This document shows positions 6,809 through 13,803 of a stretch of 24,753 bases of DNA, piece after piece. This DNA is from Treponema sp. (GTDB lineage Bacteria; Spirochaetota; Spirochaetia; Treponematales; Breznakiellaceae): NCBI GenBank assembly GCA_031266095.1, contig JAISBR010000208.1, forward strand, positions 1-24,753, given 5' to 3'. The notes under the pieces were generated by a model. The model was not told the origin of the DNA. It did not search any database and saw only the letters and a program-made list of their open reading frames with translations. A program made the position numbers and the translations under genes. Within the stretch, counting starts at the first letter, position 1; each line of letters opens with the position of its first letter.

Positions 6809-7594
6809 ATGGGGAAATTCATAACTATCGGTGAGCGTATTCACTGTATTTCGCCGGTAATCCGCGCGGCCATGGAGGCCAGGGATCCGGCGCCCATCCT
6901 GAAACGGGCAAAAGAACAGCTTGAAGCCGGGGCGGTGTACCTGGACCTGAACATCGGTCCCGCCGAAAAGGACGGCCCCGATCTGATGAAATGGGCGGTC
7001 AAACTTTTACAGGAGCATTTTGACAATGTCCCCCTCTGCCTTGACACGGCGAATAAACAAGCCATTGAGGCGGGCATTTCGGTGTATAACCGCGCCAAGG
7101 GCAAACCCATTGTAAATTCCGCCGACGCCGGCGACCGGATCTCCAATATCGACCTCGCGGCGGCCAACCAGGCTGTCTGTATCGCCCTTTGCGCCAAGCA
7201 GGGCGTTCCCGCCGATAACGATGAGCGCATGGGCTATTGCCAGGAGATGCTGGAACACGGCATGGAGCTGGGAATGGAGGCGGAAGACCTCTGGTTTGAT
7301 CCCCTGTTTCTGGTGATCAAGGGAATGCAGGACAAACAAACCCAAGTGCTGGCCTTTATCCGCCAGCTTACCGACATGGGCTTTAATTCTACCGGCGGCC
7401 TTTCCAATGTTTCCAATATGATGCCCAGGCATATCCGCCCCATAATGGATTCAGTGATGATCGCCATGGCGATTAATAACGGCCTTACTTCGGCGATTGT
7501 CAATCCCTGCGATCAGCGGCTTATGGAAACCGTTAAGTCCGCGGATATCATCATGAACAACAGCCTCTATGCGGATTCCTATCTGGAAATTTAA
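6809..7594 (+). CDS. acsE: Methyltetrahydrofolate:corrinoid iron-sulfur protein methyltransferase
   Basis: A 261-residue pterin-binding methyltransferase, nearly identical in length to the Moorella AcsE (262 by recollection). It transfers the methyl group of methyl-THF to cob(I)amide on AcsCD. The TIM barrel is complete: FITIGERIH at the start, YLDLNIGPAEKDGPD, PLCLDTANKQAIEAG, IVNSADAG, LWFDPLFLVI, and NSTGGLSNVSNMMP near the end. These include the conserved Asn/Asp residues of the pterin pocket. AAGGAGAGGAG lies upstream of the ATG at 6809; an in-frame ATG inside acsC is ignored. The gene is 16 bases after acsC and is followed by folC, which is consistent with supply of polyglutamylated folate for this reaction. 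Confidence 0.93.
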   Translation: MGKFITIGERIHCISPVIRAAMEARDPAPILKRAKEQLEAGAVYLDLNIGPAEKDGPDLMKWAVKLLQEHFDNVPLCLDTANKQAIEAGISVYNRAKGKPIVNSADAGDRISNIDLAAANQAVCIALCAKQGVPADNDERMGYCQEMLEHGMELGMEAEDLWFDPLFLVIKGMQDKQTQVLAFIRQLTDMGFNSTGGLSNVSNMMPRHIRPIMDSVMIAMAINNGLTSAIVNPCDQRLMETVKSADIIMNNSLYADSYLEI

Positions 7595-7605
7595 GGAAGC
7601 GGTAT

Positions 7606-9066
7606 CTGGGTAATCATACGTCTTTTGCATCCTCTGGTGAGGTTTTTTCCTGGCTGTCCCGGTTTGTTAACCTTGAAAAGGGACAGACTCCCAAGAGTTT
7701 CCGGCTGGATCGGATGGAACTCCTTGCGGAACTGGCGGGACATCCTGAACGCTGCGCTCCCTCGATCCATATAGCGGGATCCAAAGGCAAGGGATCGGTA
7801 ACCGGTATAATCGCCTCGATTCTTGAGGCGGACGGCCGCCGCCCCGCCCGCTATATGTCGCCCCATGTGAGTGATTTTCGGGAACGGATCAGCCTTGGCA
7901 ACTCCTTTTTTGATGAAGCCGTCTACCGCGCCGCCGGTGAGGAACTGCGGGAGATCGCGGAGTCTTCGGTTCCCGCCGCGAAAAGCGGACTGTTTGATCC
8001 CGGCAGCGAAGACGGAGAGGAGCCCACCTTCTTTGAGCTTTTGACCCTGTATTTTTTCCTCTGCGCCCGCCGAGGCAATTGTGAGGCGATGGTAGTGGAA
8101 ACCGGTATGGGGGGCCGGCTGGATTGTACCAACGTGGTGGATCCCCTGGTCTCGGTTATCACCCTGATAGAACTGGAACATACGGGTTTCCTGGGCAATA
8201 CCATCGCCGCTGTGGCCGGCGAGAAGGCCGGGATCATAAAGCACGGGAAACCCCTGGTCCTGGCGAGGCAGCGCGCGGAAGCAACGGGTTCAGGTGAAGC
8301 AGCGTCTTCGAATGAAGCCTGGTCTTCTAATGAAGCCTGGTCTTCTAACGAAGCCCTGGATGTCTTCAAAAGAAAAGCCGCTGAAGAACACAGCCCGCTT
8401 ATCTATCTTCCTGATGCCGTGGATATAGATATTCTGAAAATCAGCCCCGGCGGCACGGACTTTAGCCTGTGTTTTAAGAACAATACTTTTCCCGGCGGGC
8501 CTGCCCCGCTGGAACTTTTCATCCCGGCGCCGGGGGCGATCCAAGCCGAAAACGCCGGCCTGGCGATAACGGCCCTGAAAATCGCCTTTCCCCGCATCGG
8601 GGAAGACGCCATTCGCCGGGGCTTGAGGAATGTCCGCCTTCCCGCCCGCTTTGAAATGGTTCTGCAAGACCCGCCGGTGATCATTGACGGCGCTCATACC
8701 CCGGAAAGCGCCGCGCTTTGCGTTGAAACCTTCTGTTTTCTCTACGGCGGGGAGGGGATTCTGCTCTTTGGCTGCGCCGCGGACAAAAACGCCTTTGGCA
8801 TGGCGGAGGTTCTGCTTCCCCATTTCTCCCGGGTGTTCATCACAGCCCCCGGCAGCTTCAAAATCAGTGATCCCGGCAGGATATATGAAGCCTTTACCGC
8901 CGTCTCTGCCGCGCAAGAGGCCGGCCCGGATAAAGTGACGCTTGTCCGGGAAACCGGGGAAGCCATCCGGCAGGCTCTGGAATGGGGCCGGAAACAGGGG
9001 CTTCCGGTTCTTGGCGCCGGTTCGTTTTATCTTGCCTCGGAAATAAGAGCTTTTTGCGGAAAATGA
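7606..9066 (+). CDS. folC: Folylpolyglutamate synthase / dihydrofolate synthase
   Basis: A Mur-ligase-type enzyme that adds glutamate to folates using ATP. The P-loop reads IAGSKGKGSVTG (GSKGKGS in place of the common GTNGKGS). Other landmarks are YMSPHVSDFRERI, the ETGMGGRLDCTNVV block, LEHTGFLGNTIAAVAGEKAGIIK, RFEMV, IDGAHTPES and the C-terminal GAGSFYLASEIR. The first ATG (7714) would give 450 residues but would cut off the N-terminal helix region; the preceding codons read FSWLSRFVNLEKGQ, which is typical of the family. No in-frame ATG, GTG or TTG exists upstream before the stop at 7534, so I infer CTG at 7606, 8 bases after AAGGA (7593-7597), giving 486 residues. A tandem repeat sits in the middle (8287-8358). 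Conservative alternative start: 7714. Confidence 0.85.
   Translation: MGNHTSFASSGEVFSWLSRFVNLEKGQTPKSFRLDRMELLAELAGHPERCAPSIHIAGSKGKGSVTGIIASILEADGRRPARYMSPHVSDFRERISLGNSFFDEAVYRAAGEELREIAESSVPAAKSGLFDPGSEDGEEPTFFELLTLYFFLCARRGNCEAMVVETGMGGRLDCTNVVDPLVSVITLIELEHTGFLGNTIAAVAGEKAGIIKHGKPLVLARQRAEATGSGEAASSNEAWSSNEAWSSNEALDVFKRKAAEEHSPLIYLPDAVDIDILKISPGGTDFSLCFKNNTFPGGPAPLELFIPAPGAIQAENAGLAITALKIAFPRIGEDAIRRGLRNVRLPARFEMVLQDPPVIIDGAHTPESAALCVETFCFLYGGEGILLFGCAADKNAFGMAEVLLPHFSRVFITAPGSFKISDPGRIYEAFTAVSAAQEAGPDKVTLVRETGEAIRQALEWGRKQGLPVLGAGSFYLASEIRAFCGK
8287..8358 (+). repeat. In-frame 18-bp tandem repeat inside folC
   Basis: Three near-identical 18-bp units start at 8305, 8323 and 8341 and each encodes S-S-N-E-A-W/L. 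A diverged fourth unit at 8287-8304 encodes G-S-G-E-A-A. Units differ by single bases, and the length keeps the frame. It lies between the GEKAGIIK block and a DVFKRKAAEE helix, a loop in the family fold, so copy number could vary without destroying the enzyme. Confidence 0.9.
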
Positions 9067-9075
9067 TAATGAAGA

Positions 9076-9097
9076 ACCCAGGAGCAAGCTCCTGGGT
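9076..9097. terminator. Hairpin between convergent folC and dctM
   Basis: ACCCAGGAGC (9076-9085) is a perfect inverted repeat of GCTCCTGGGT (9088-9097). It lies 9 bases after the folC stop, where the plus-strand acs-folC unit meets the minus-strand TRAP unit. There is no T tract on either strand, so factor-independent termination is doubtful; it may protect the 3' end or act with Rho. Confidence 0.45.
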
Positions 9098-9111
9098 ATG
9101 GACCTCGCCTT

Positions 9112-9146
9112 CCAATCAACATACCGCGCGGCAGACGCGCCGCGGC
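9112..9146. repeat. Third copy of the palindromic repeat
   Basis: The sequence AATCAACATACCGCGCGGCA starting at 9114 matches the beginning of the window (1-18) almost base for base, differing mainly by one inserted base. It continues into a GC-rich imperfect palindrome ending just before the dctM stop codon. It occupies the whole space between the hairpin at 9076-9097 and dctM, consistent with a dispersed intergenic element. Confidence 0.6.
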
Positions 9147-9147
9147 C

Positions 9148-10449
9148 TTAGCCTCCCAGCGCGGGGCCGAAGATCATATTCGGAATCCAAAGCACCACTC
9201 CGGGGAGAAACACCAGGATCGCCATTTCCAGCATGACCGCTCCCAGGAAGGGGAGAGACGCCCAAGTGTATTCCTCCGGGGGGCAGTTTATGATACCACA
9301 CACCGTATAGAGGGCGGAGCCAACCGGCGGGGTCATCACCCCGAGGGTAACAATGGTCGCCATCAGCACCCCGAAGTGTACCGGGTCCATCCCGGCCCTG
9401 GTAACCATGGGGAGGAAAATCGGGGTAAGGAGCAGGAAGTTGACGTTGCTGTCGACAAACATCCCGGAGATAAAGAGGAAGCCCAGCATAATCAGGGTGA
9501 GCAGCTGGGGATTATCGGTGATACCGAAGATAAGCGAGCTCAGGGCGGCCGGGAGCTGCACCCAGGTTATGGCGTAGCTAAACGGACCCGACATGGCGAT
9601 GATCAGCATGATCGCGCCGTTATCCTTGACGGTGGTAATAAGGGCGTCCCTGAACTTTTCCCAGGTCAGTTCCTTGTAGACAAATTTGCCGATAAGCAGG
9701 GCGTAAACGACCGCAAAGGCCCCGGATTCCGAGGGGGTAAACACGCCGAAACGGATACCGACGATGAGGATGACCGGGAAGAGCAGCGCCCAAATGGACT
9801 CTTTCAGGTTTTCAATGAGTTCCCGCAGGGTTAAGGAAGGGAGTTCAGTCCTGGGGGGATCGTAGCGTTGTATCCGGGAAGTGATGGAGGTTGTCGCCAT
9901 AAGGAAGAACATCATCAGAATACCGGGGATGATCCCCGCGGCAAAAAGGCGTCCGATGGAAACTTCCCCGACAAAGCCAAAGATAATGAGGCCCAGGCTG
10001 GGCGGAATGGTCGCGGTGATGAGGGCGGTTATGCAGTTCACCGCGCAGATATAACCCTTGCTATACCCGATACGCATCATTTCCGGGGCCAGGATACGGG
10101 TCTCCATGGCGGCGTCCGCGGTCGCCGAACCGGAAACGCCCCCCATGAGGGTACTCAGCACCACGCTGATTTGGGCCGTACCGCCGTACATCCGGCGGGT
10201 AAGGAGCCGGGCAAGGCTGAGCAGCCGGCTCGTGATCCCCGACACGTTCATCAGGTTTCCGGCAAAGATAAAGAAGGGCACCGCCAGAAACGCGAAGGAT
10301 TGGCTTTGGAGCACAATCATCTGAACGGCGGCCTCGAAGGGCAGCATCGGCTGGGAAAAAAAGTAGCCAAAACCCGCCAAGCCTATTACAAAGGCGATGG
10401 GCATTCCCAGTACGAGGAAGAGAACAAAGCACAACAGCAATAGAGACAT
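9148..10449 (-). CDS. dctM: TRAP transporter large membrane subunit (DctM family)
   Basis: A 433-residue, strongly hydrophobic protein of the DctM family, the large channel-forming subunit of TRAP transporters that import organic acids with sodium ions. About 11-12 membrane segments can be seen. Family markers are the N-terminal FVLFLVLGMPIAFVIGLAG, LMGGVSGSATADAAMETRI, the GMFVDSNVNFLLLTPIFLP segment, and the GVLMATIVTLGVMTPPVGSALY block near the C-terminus. AAGGAG lies 9 bases before the ATG. The gene follows dctQ by 13 bases, so the two membrane subunits are clearly coexpressed. Its stop abuts a palindromic repeat and it converges on folC. The substrate is not predictable from the sequence. 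Confidence 0.93.
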   Translation of the reverse strand: MSLLLLCFVLFLVLGMPIAFVIGLAGFGYFFSQPMLPFEAAVQMIVLQSQSFAFLAVPFFIFAGNLMNVSGITSRLLSLARLLTRRMYGGTAQISVVLSTLMGGVSGSATADAAMETRILAPEMMRIGYSKGYICAVNCITALITATIPPSLGLIIFGFVGEVSIGRLFAAGIIPGILMMFFLMATTSITSRIQRYDPPRTELPSLTLRELIENLKESIWALLFPVILIVGIRFGVFTPSESGAFAVVYALLIGKFVYKELTWEKFRDALITTVKDNGAIMLIIAMSGPFSYAITWVQLPAALSSLIFGITDNPQLLTLIMLGFLFISGMFVDSNVNFLLLTPIFLPMVTRAGMDPVHFGVLMATIVTLGVMTPPVGSALYTVCGIINCPPEEYTWASLPFLGAVMLEMAILVFLPGVVLWIPNMIFGPALGG

Positions 10450-10462
10450 AGGGATCTACTCC

Positions 10463-10939
10463 TTATTTGCCGAAATTGAGCACACAGCGCCGGATTTTTA
10501 ACGCCGTGGAAAACACCATTGAGATCGCCATAACAATCAAACTGAGAGTTACCAGTGAATAGGGAATAGGTATTGATTGGTACGTGCGGATCCTCTCGGT
10601 CCATGCCAGCCTGAGTCCGTATAAAGCGATGATGACGAGCGCTATACCGATAATGAGATAGACCAGAATCTGAATGATTTTTTGCAAAACCTTCGGCAGA
10701 TTGCGGGTTGCGAGATCTACGCCGACAAGCTGTCCCTTACGCCAGGCGATGTCGGCCCCTAAAAAGGCGGTCCATGATAACAGCAGCAGCGCCACATCAA
10801 TGATCCAGGATGTGGAGACATGAAAAAAACGCAGAATGGCCGAAAGAAACACAAAACCTATCAGAAACATAAATCCGATGCCGCAGATAAGCTCCTCGGC
10901 CTTACAAAAAAATCTATACACACTGCGCAGTACGCCCAT
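10463..10939 (-). CDS. dctQ: TRAP transporter small membrane subunit (DctQ family)
   Basis: A 158-residue four-helix membrane protein of the DctQ family. Hydrophobic spans lie at about residues 14-38, 45-62, 85-105 and 120-145, with the typical SWTAFLGADIAWRKGQLVGVD motif between the second and third. It partners the large subunit. The ATG at 10939 has GGAGG five bases upstream; an in-frame TTG four codons earlier overlaps that site and is unlikely. It is 98 bases downstream of dctP, separated by a stem-loop that probably lowers expression relative to the binding protein, and 13 bases upstream of dctM. Confidence 0.88.
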   Translation of the reverse strand: MGVLRSVYRFFCKAEELICGIGFMFLIGFVFLSAILRFFHVSTSWIIDVALLLLSWTAFLGADIAWRKGQLVGVDLATRNLPKVLQKIIQILVYLIIGIALVIIALYGLRLAWTERIRTYQSIPIPYSLVTLSLIVMAISMVFSTALKIRRCVLNFGK

Positions 10940-10992
10940 TGATTCCTCCAAACGAATACCGCCGGTTAACCATTGGTTATAGAAAACAAGAA

Positions 10993-11021
10993 CGCCTGCC
11001 CACAGCGTTTATGGGCAGGCG
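10993..11021 (-). terminator. Stem-loop between dctP and dctQ (attenuator-like)
   Basis: CGCCTGCCCA (10993-11002) pairs perfectly with TGGGCAGGCG (11012-11021) around a 9-nt loop. On the minus strand it is followed by a T-rich stretch (TTCTTGTTTTCT). It starts about 16 bases past the dctP stop. A partial terminator or mRNA-stabilising stem here would give more binding protein than membrane subunits, as is common in such operons. Confidence 0.65.
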
Positions 11022-11037
11022 CTCAACCCGGCGTAAA

Positions 11038-12060
11038 TTATAAGCCCAGTTCCCTGAACAGCCGGTCTTTCAGGCCTGCGGTAAACTGCAGATCGTTGTT
11101 GGTGTAGAGCGGAGCAATGGCGTCCTGCCATTCTTTCAGATCCACTTCGGTGATGGTAACACCGTTTTTCCGCATGTTATCATAGAAGGGTTCTTCTTCC
11201 TGAGCGACAATGGAGCTGTATTCAGTGACGGTGTCCCGAATGGTCTTGAGGAAGAACGCGCGGGCGTCCGCGGGCATACTGTCGAGCAGCCTGGTGGAAC
11301 AGACAAAAGAAGACTGGAGCAGGTAGTGTTTCGTCAGCGCCAGGTACTTCGTTACCTCGTAGATGGCGGAACCGTTAGCGGTGGCGACCTGCACTTCGCA
11401 GCCGTCAAGGGTCCGCTGCTGGATACCGGGGAATACCTCACCCCAGGGAATACCGATATTGGCAAAGCCGAAATACTTGGCCAGGGAGTTGCCGATGTTA
11501 TTCCCGAAACCGCGGATACGAAGGTTTCGCAGATCGGCGACCGTTCTGACCGGTGTGGTGGTGTAGAAGCTGCGGAAGCCGTTATACATGTCGGCCACAA
11601 AGGAGATGCCCTGGGACTGGAGATTTGCCTCCCATTCCTTGAACAGCGCGGTATCGGGCAGTTTCGGCAGGACCGCCGGGTCGGTGAGGATATACGGGGC
11701 CATCAGGATGTTGAGGTCCGGGATATTGAACTGGCTTGCCAGCCGTCCGGGGTCCGAGGGAATTACCAGAGGAACGCCCATCTTTGCCTGGGTTACCATG
11801 GCGTCGGTATCGCCGGAAAGAGAACCCGCTACCTGTACCTTGGCGTCAAAGCGTCCATCGGCATTCAATTTGTCCGCCATGGCCTGCATGGCCCGGCTTT
11901 GTCCGGTGGTAGCGGCTTCAGTGCCCGCAAAGGTAACCACGATTTTGGGAGCCGAAGCGCCGCTTGAGCTCTGTCCGCCCTGAGCAGCGCCGCCGGCGAA
12001 AACGCTCGCCGTAACGCCTAAGACCAGAACAAATGCCAGAATCCTTTTTACCGTTTTCAT
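11038..12060 (-). CDS. dctP: TRAP transporter periplasmic solute-binding protein (DctP family)
   Basis: A 340-residue extracytoplasmic binding protein. The signal peptide is MKTVKRIL followed by a hydrophobic stretch and ASVFAGG, a probable signal peptidase I site with no lipobox Cys, so the protein should be free in the periplasm. The body follows the DctP family: SRAMQAMADKLNADGRFDAKVQVAGSL, then LRIRGFGN (with the Arg that usually binds the substrate carboxylate), GIPWGEVFPGIQQRTLDGCEV, and YLLQSSFVCSTRLLDSMP. I chose the ATG at 12060, behind TTTTGGAGGATC; a further upstream frame start includes the leader. It has its own consensus promoter and is divergent from the fuc operon. The ligand is unknown; most family ligands carry a carboxylate. 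Confidence 0.93.
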   Translation of the reverse strand: MKTVKRILAFVLVLGVTASVFAGGAAQGGQSSSGASAPKIVVTFAGTEAATTGQSRAMQAMADKLNADGRFDAKVQVAGSLSGDTDAMVTQAKMGVPLVIPSDPGRLASQFNIPDLNILMAPYILTDPAVLPKLPDTALFKEWEANLQSQGISFVADMYNGFRSFYTTTPVRTVADLRNLRIRGFGNNIGNSLAKYFGFANIGIPWGEVFPGIQQRTLDGCEVQVATANGSAIYEVTKYLALTKHYLLQSSFVCSTRLLDSMPADARAFFLKTIRDTVTEYSSIVAQEEEPFYDNMRKNGVTITEVDLKEWQDAIAPLYTNNDLQFTAGLKDRLFRELGL

Positions 12061-12115
12061 CTTTAGATCCTCCAAAATTATTTTTTGACCCGCCGAAAGG
12101 TTAGTCACGGCGGAT

Positions 12116-12144
12116 ATTATAATCTATCTGTTTACCGGTGTCAA
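12116..12144 (-). promoter_or_regulatory. Consensus sigma-70 promoter for dctPQM
   Basis: On the minus strand a perfect TTGACA (complement of 12139-12144) is followed, after exactly 17 bases, by a perfect TATAAT (complement of 12116-12121). Transcription should start near 12109, leaving about 50 bases before the dctP start. A promoter this strong usually needs a repressor; the 17-bp spacer contains an asymmetric ACCGGT palindrome that could be part of an operator. Confidence 0.8.
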
Positions 12145-12207
12145 GTAATGAACTTATCTAAATCCAGACCGTAATTCTCTGTTTAACCCCCCGGTCCGGT
12201 TCTACGA

Positions 12208-12219
12208 GGTATTAAACCC
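12208..12219. repeat. Isolated arm of the palindromic repeat
   Basis: GGTATTAAACCC here is identical to the outer arm at 95-106. A loose counterpart, GTTTAACCC, starts at 12181, so the region can still fold weakly. It looks like a decayed copy of the unit 2 element in the divergent dctP/fucU promoter region. Confidence 0.4.
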
Positions 12220-12228
12220 GCAAAAAAT

Positions 12229-12242
12229 TGTAATCGTTTACA
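12229..12242. promoter_or_regulatory. Operator O1 for the LacI-family regulator
   Basis: TGTAATCGTTTACA has the usual LacI-family layout of two half-sites around a central CG. It lies 8 bases upstream of the fucU -35 box and between the divergent dctP and fucU promoters. Its exact reverse complement recurs at 12742-12755, immediately ahead of the lacI-type gene, which supports a real binding site. Confidence 0.75.
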
Positions 12243-12250
12243 TTTTTTTG

Positions 12251-12279
12251 TTGACAAATCTCCGGTTTGGGTTGATTAT
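12251..12279 (+). promoter_or_regulatory. Promoter of the fucU-lacI-fucI operon
   Basis: TTGACA (12251-12256) is followed after 17 bases by GATTAT (12274-12279), a 4/6 match to TATAAT. The predicted start is near 12286, only a few bases before the GGAGG ribosome-binding site of fucU (12291-12295). The perfect -35 and the operator just upstream make this the likely regulated promoter of the operon. Confidence 0.65.
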
Positions 12280-12302
12280 AGAAGGACAAAGGAGGTGTAC
12301 CG

Positions 12303-12746
12303 ATGCTGATTGGCATTGATCCGGTAATAAGTCCTGAACTGCTTGATACCCTGTTCCGTATGGGGCATGGAGATGAAATTGTGCTGGGTGACGCTTTTTT
12401 CCCGGGGGATTCCTGTAATTCCCGGGTGATTCGGGCGGACGGCATCAAAATTCCGGTACTTCTGGATGGAATTCTGGCTCTGATGAACCTGGATTCCTAT
12501 GTTTCCCATCCGATTGCCATGATGGCCGTCGCGCAGGGGGATACTCTGGATGAGAAAGTCGAAGAATCCTTCAGGGCGGTGATTGATCGGCACTGGCCGG
12601 GGACCCCTCCTCCCGAGCGAATTGAGCGCTTCGCGTTCTATGAGCGTACGAAAAAGGCTTTCGCGGTGGTTATGACTGGGGAAACGGTCAAATATGGGAA
12701 TATTATCCTGAAAAAAGGGGTGATTCCGCTGGGGAAAAAGCTGTAA
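12303..12746 (+). CDS. fucU: L-fucose mutarotase (RbsD/FucU family)
   Basis: A 147-residue RbsD/FucU-family protein that interconverts the alpha and beta anomers of the free sugar so that the isomerase can use it. The family core is seen as SPELLDTLFRMGHGDEIVLGDAFFP (about residues 10-34, with His22 and Asp24), then RADGIKIPVLLDGILALM and the C-terminal FAVVMTGETVKYGNIILKKGV. The length and the PVLLDGIL segment fit FucU better than RbsD, and the fucI gene nearby agrees. GGAGG precedes the ATG at good spacing. It is the first gene of the operon; its stop codon lies inside operator O2. Confidence 0.9.
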   Translation: MLIGIDPVISPELLDTLFRMGHGDEIVLGDAFFPGDSCNSRVIRADGIKIPVLLDGILALMNLDSYVSHPIAMMAVAQGDTLDEKVEESFRAVIDRHWPGTPPPERIERFAFYERTKKAFAVVMTGETVKYGNIILKKGVIPLGKKL

Positions 12747-12755
12747 ACGATTACA
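12742..12755. promoter_or_regulatory. Operator O2, exact reverse complement of O1
   Basis: TGTAAACGATTACA overlaps the fucU stop codon and lies 22 bases before the lacI-type start. It is the exact reverse complement of O1, centre to centre 513 bases away. One repressor could bridge both sites, or O2 alone could block read-through into lacI and the genes beyond. Confidence 0.75.
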
Positions 12756-12777
12756 CAGCCTGGAACCGGAACTAACG

Positions 12778-13785
12778 ATGGGAAAAACAATCAGAGATGT
12801 GGCCAACGCGGCGGGAGTCTCAACCGCCACGGTTTCCAGGGTGCTGGCTGAAAATTCCAGTCCCGTAGCGGAACAAACCAGGCTTCGGGTAATCGCCGCC
12901 GCTGAAAAACTGAGATACAGGATGAATCATACCGCCAGGAGTCTTAAGACCCAGTCTACCATGACCGTGGCGGTGGTTTTTCCCGAACTGACAAACGATT
13001 TCTTCATGGATGTGGCCGAGGGAATTGAGCAGGAACTGAATGCCCGGGGCTATACCATGCTGCTGTCCTTTTCCCGCAATTCTGTTGAGGAGGAAAAAAA
13101 GCGGATTTCCATGCTGGCGGATCGTATGGTTGACGGCATGGTGATCATTCCGGCCGGTTCCCGGGGAAAGCATTTGCGGGCCCTGGCGGATCAGCGAATG
13201 CCCATAGTGCTGGTGGATCGAATTGTGGAAGGCGCCGGGCTTGACGCGGTAACCTCCGACAACGAGGAGGGGGCCTTGCTGCTTACCAAAGCCTTATTGG
13301 CCGATGGTTTTAAGCGGATTGCCTTTGTGGGCGGGGAAATAACCACATCCACCGCCAGAGAGCGGCTTTCCGGTTATGCCAGGGCTTTGGCGGAGGCGGG
13401 AATACAGCCTGAGCCTTCCTGGATTTGTCTGGGAGGAATGAAAGTGGAGGACGGGTACAAGTGGATGGGGGTCCTGATGGAAGAACAGAATCCTCCGGAG
13501 GCCATGCTGGCCGTGAATCTGCTGGTCCACCTGGGGATGGAACGCCGGCTTCTGGATATGAATGGCTCAAAGCCGCAGGTGGTTATAGCGGGCTTTGATG
13601 AATCCCGTTATACGCCCTTCCTGCCGGCCTGCCGCTACACCGCTTTCCAGGACGCGGTAGGCATGGGAAAACGGGCGGGTCAGCGGATCATTGAGAAGAT
13701 ACATGAAAAGAAGACAGAAAATTCTGAAGGCGAAAATTCCGGGGGGCGGATCATCCGTCTGCCGGTGACGATAAATCATCATTAA
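12778..13785 (+). CDS. LacI-family transcriptional regulator of the deoxysugar operon
   Basis: A 335-residue LacI/GalR-family regulator. Residues 3-58 form the helix-turn-helix and hinge (TIRDVANAAGVSTATVSRVL, then NHTARSLKT). The rest is a periplasmic-binding-protein-like sugar-sensing domain, with TMTVAVVFPELTNDFF, MVDGMVIIPAG, the AFVGGEITTSTARERLSGY segment, and a C-terminal FQDAVGMGKRAGQRIIE. It should repress the operon through O1 and O2 and release them on binding the sugar or a sugar phosphate. The start is the ATG at 12778; the ribosome-binding site is weak (GGAACCGGAA), consistent with low expression. It is the second gene of the operon, so it probably controls its own synthesis. 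Confidence 0.92.
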   Translation: MGKTIRDVANAAGVSTATVSRVLAENSSPVAEQTRLRVIAAAEKLRYRMNHTARSLKTQSTMTVAVVFPELTNDFFMDVAEGIEQELNARGYTMLLSFSRNSVEEEKKRISMLADRMVDGMVIIPAGSRGKHLRALADQRMPIVLVDRIVEGAGLDAVTSDNEEGALLLTKALLADGFKRIAFVGGEITTSTARERLSGYARALAEAGIQPEPSWICLGGMKVEDGYKWMGVLMEEQNPPEAMLAVNLLVHLGMERRLLDMNGSKPQVVIAGFDESRYTPFLPACRYTAFQDAVGMGKRAGQRIIEKIHEKKTENSEGENSGGRIIRLPVTINHH

Positions 13786-13803
13786 TACAAGTTGGAGGAA
13801 AAA

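Noticed and set aside
8290..9087. 265-codon minus-strand frame opposite folC
   Set aside because: It is a shadow of folC; part of it simply translates the 18-bp repeat in reverse.
12122..12144. A third LacI-type operator in the dctP promoter spacer
   Set aside because: The ACCGGT-centred sequence is asymmetric and does not match O1/O2 well enough to call.
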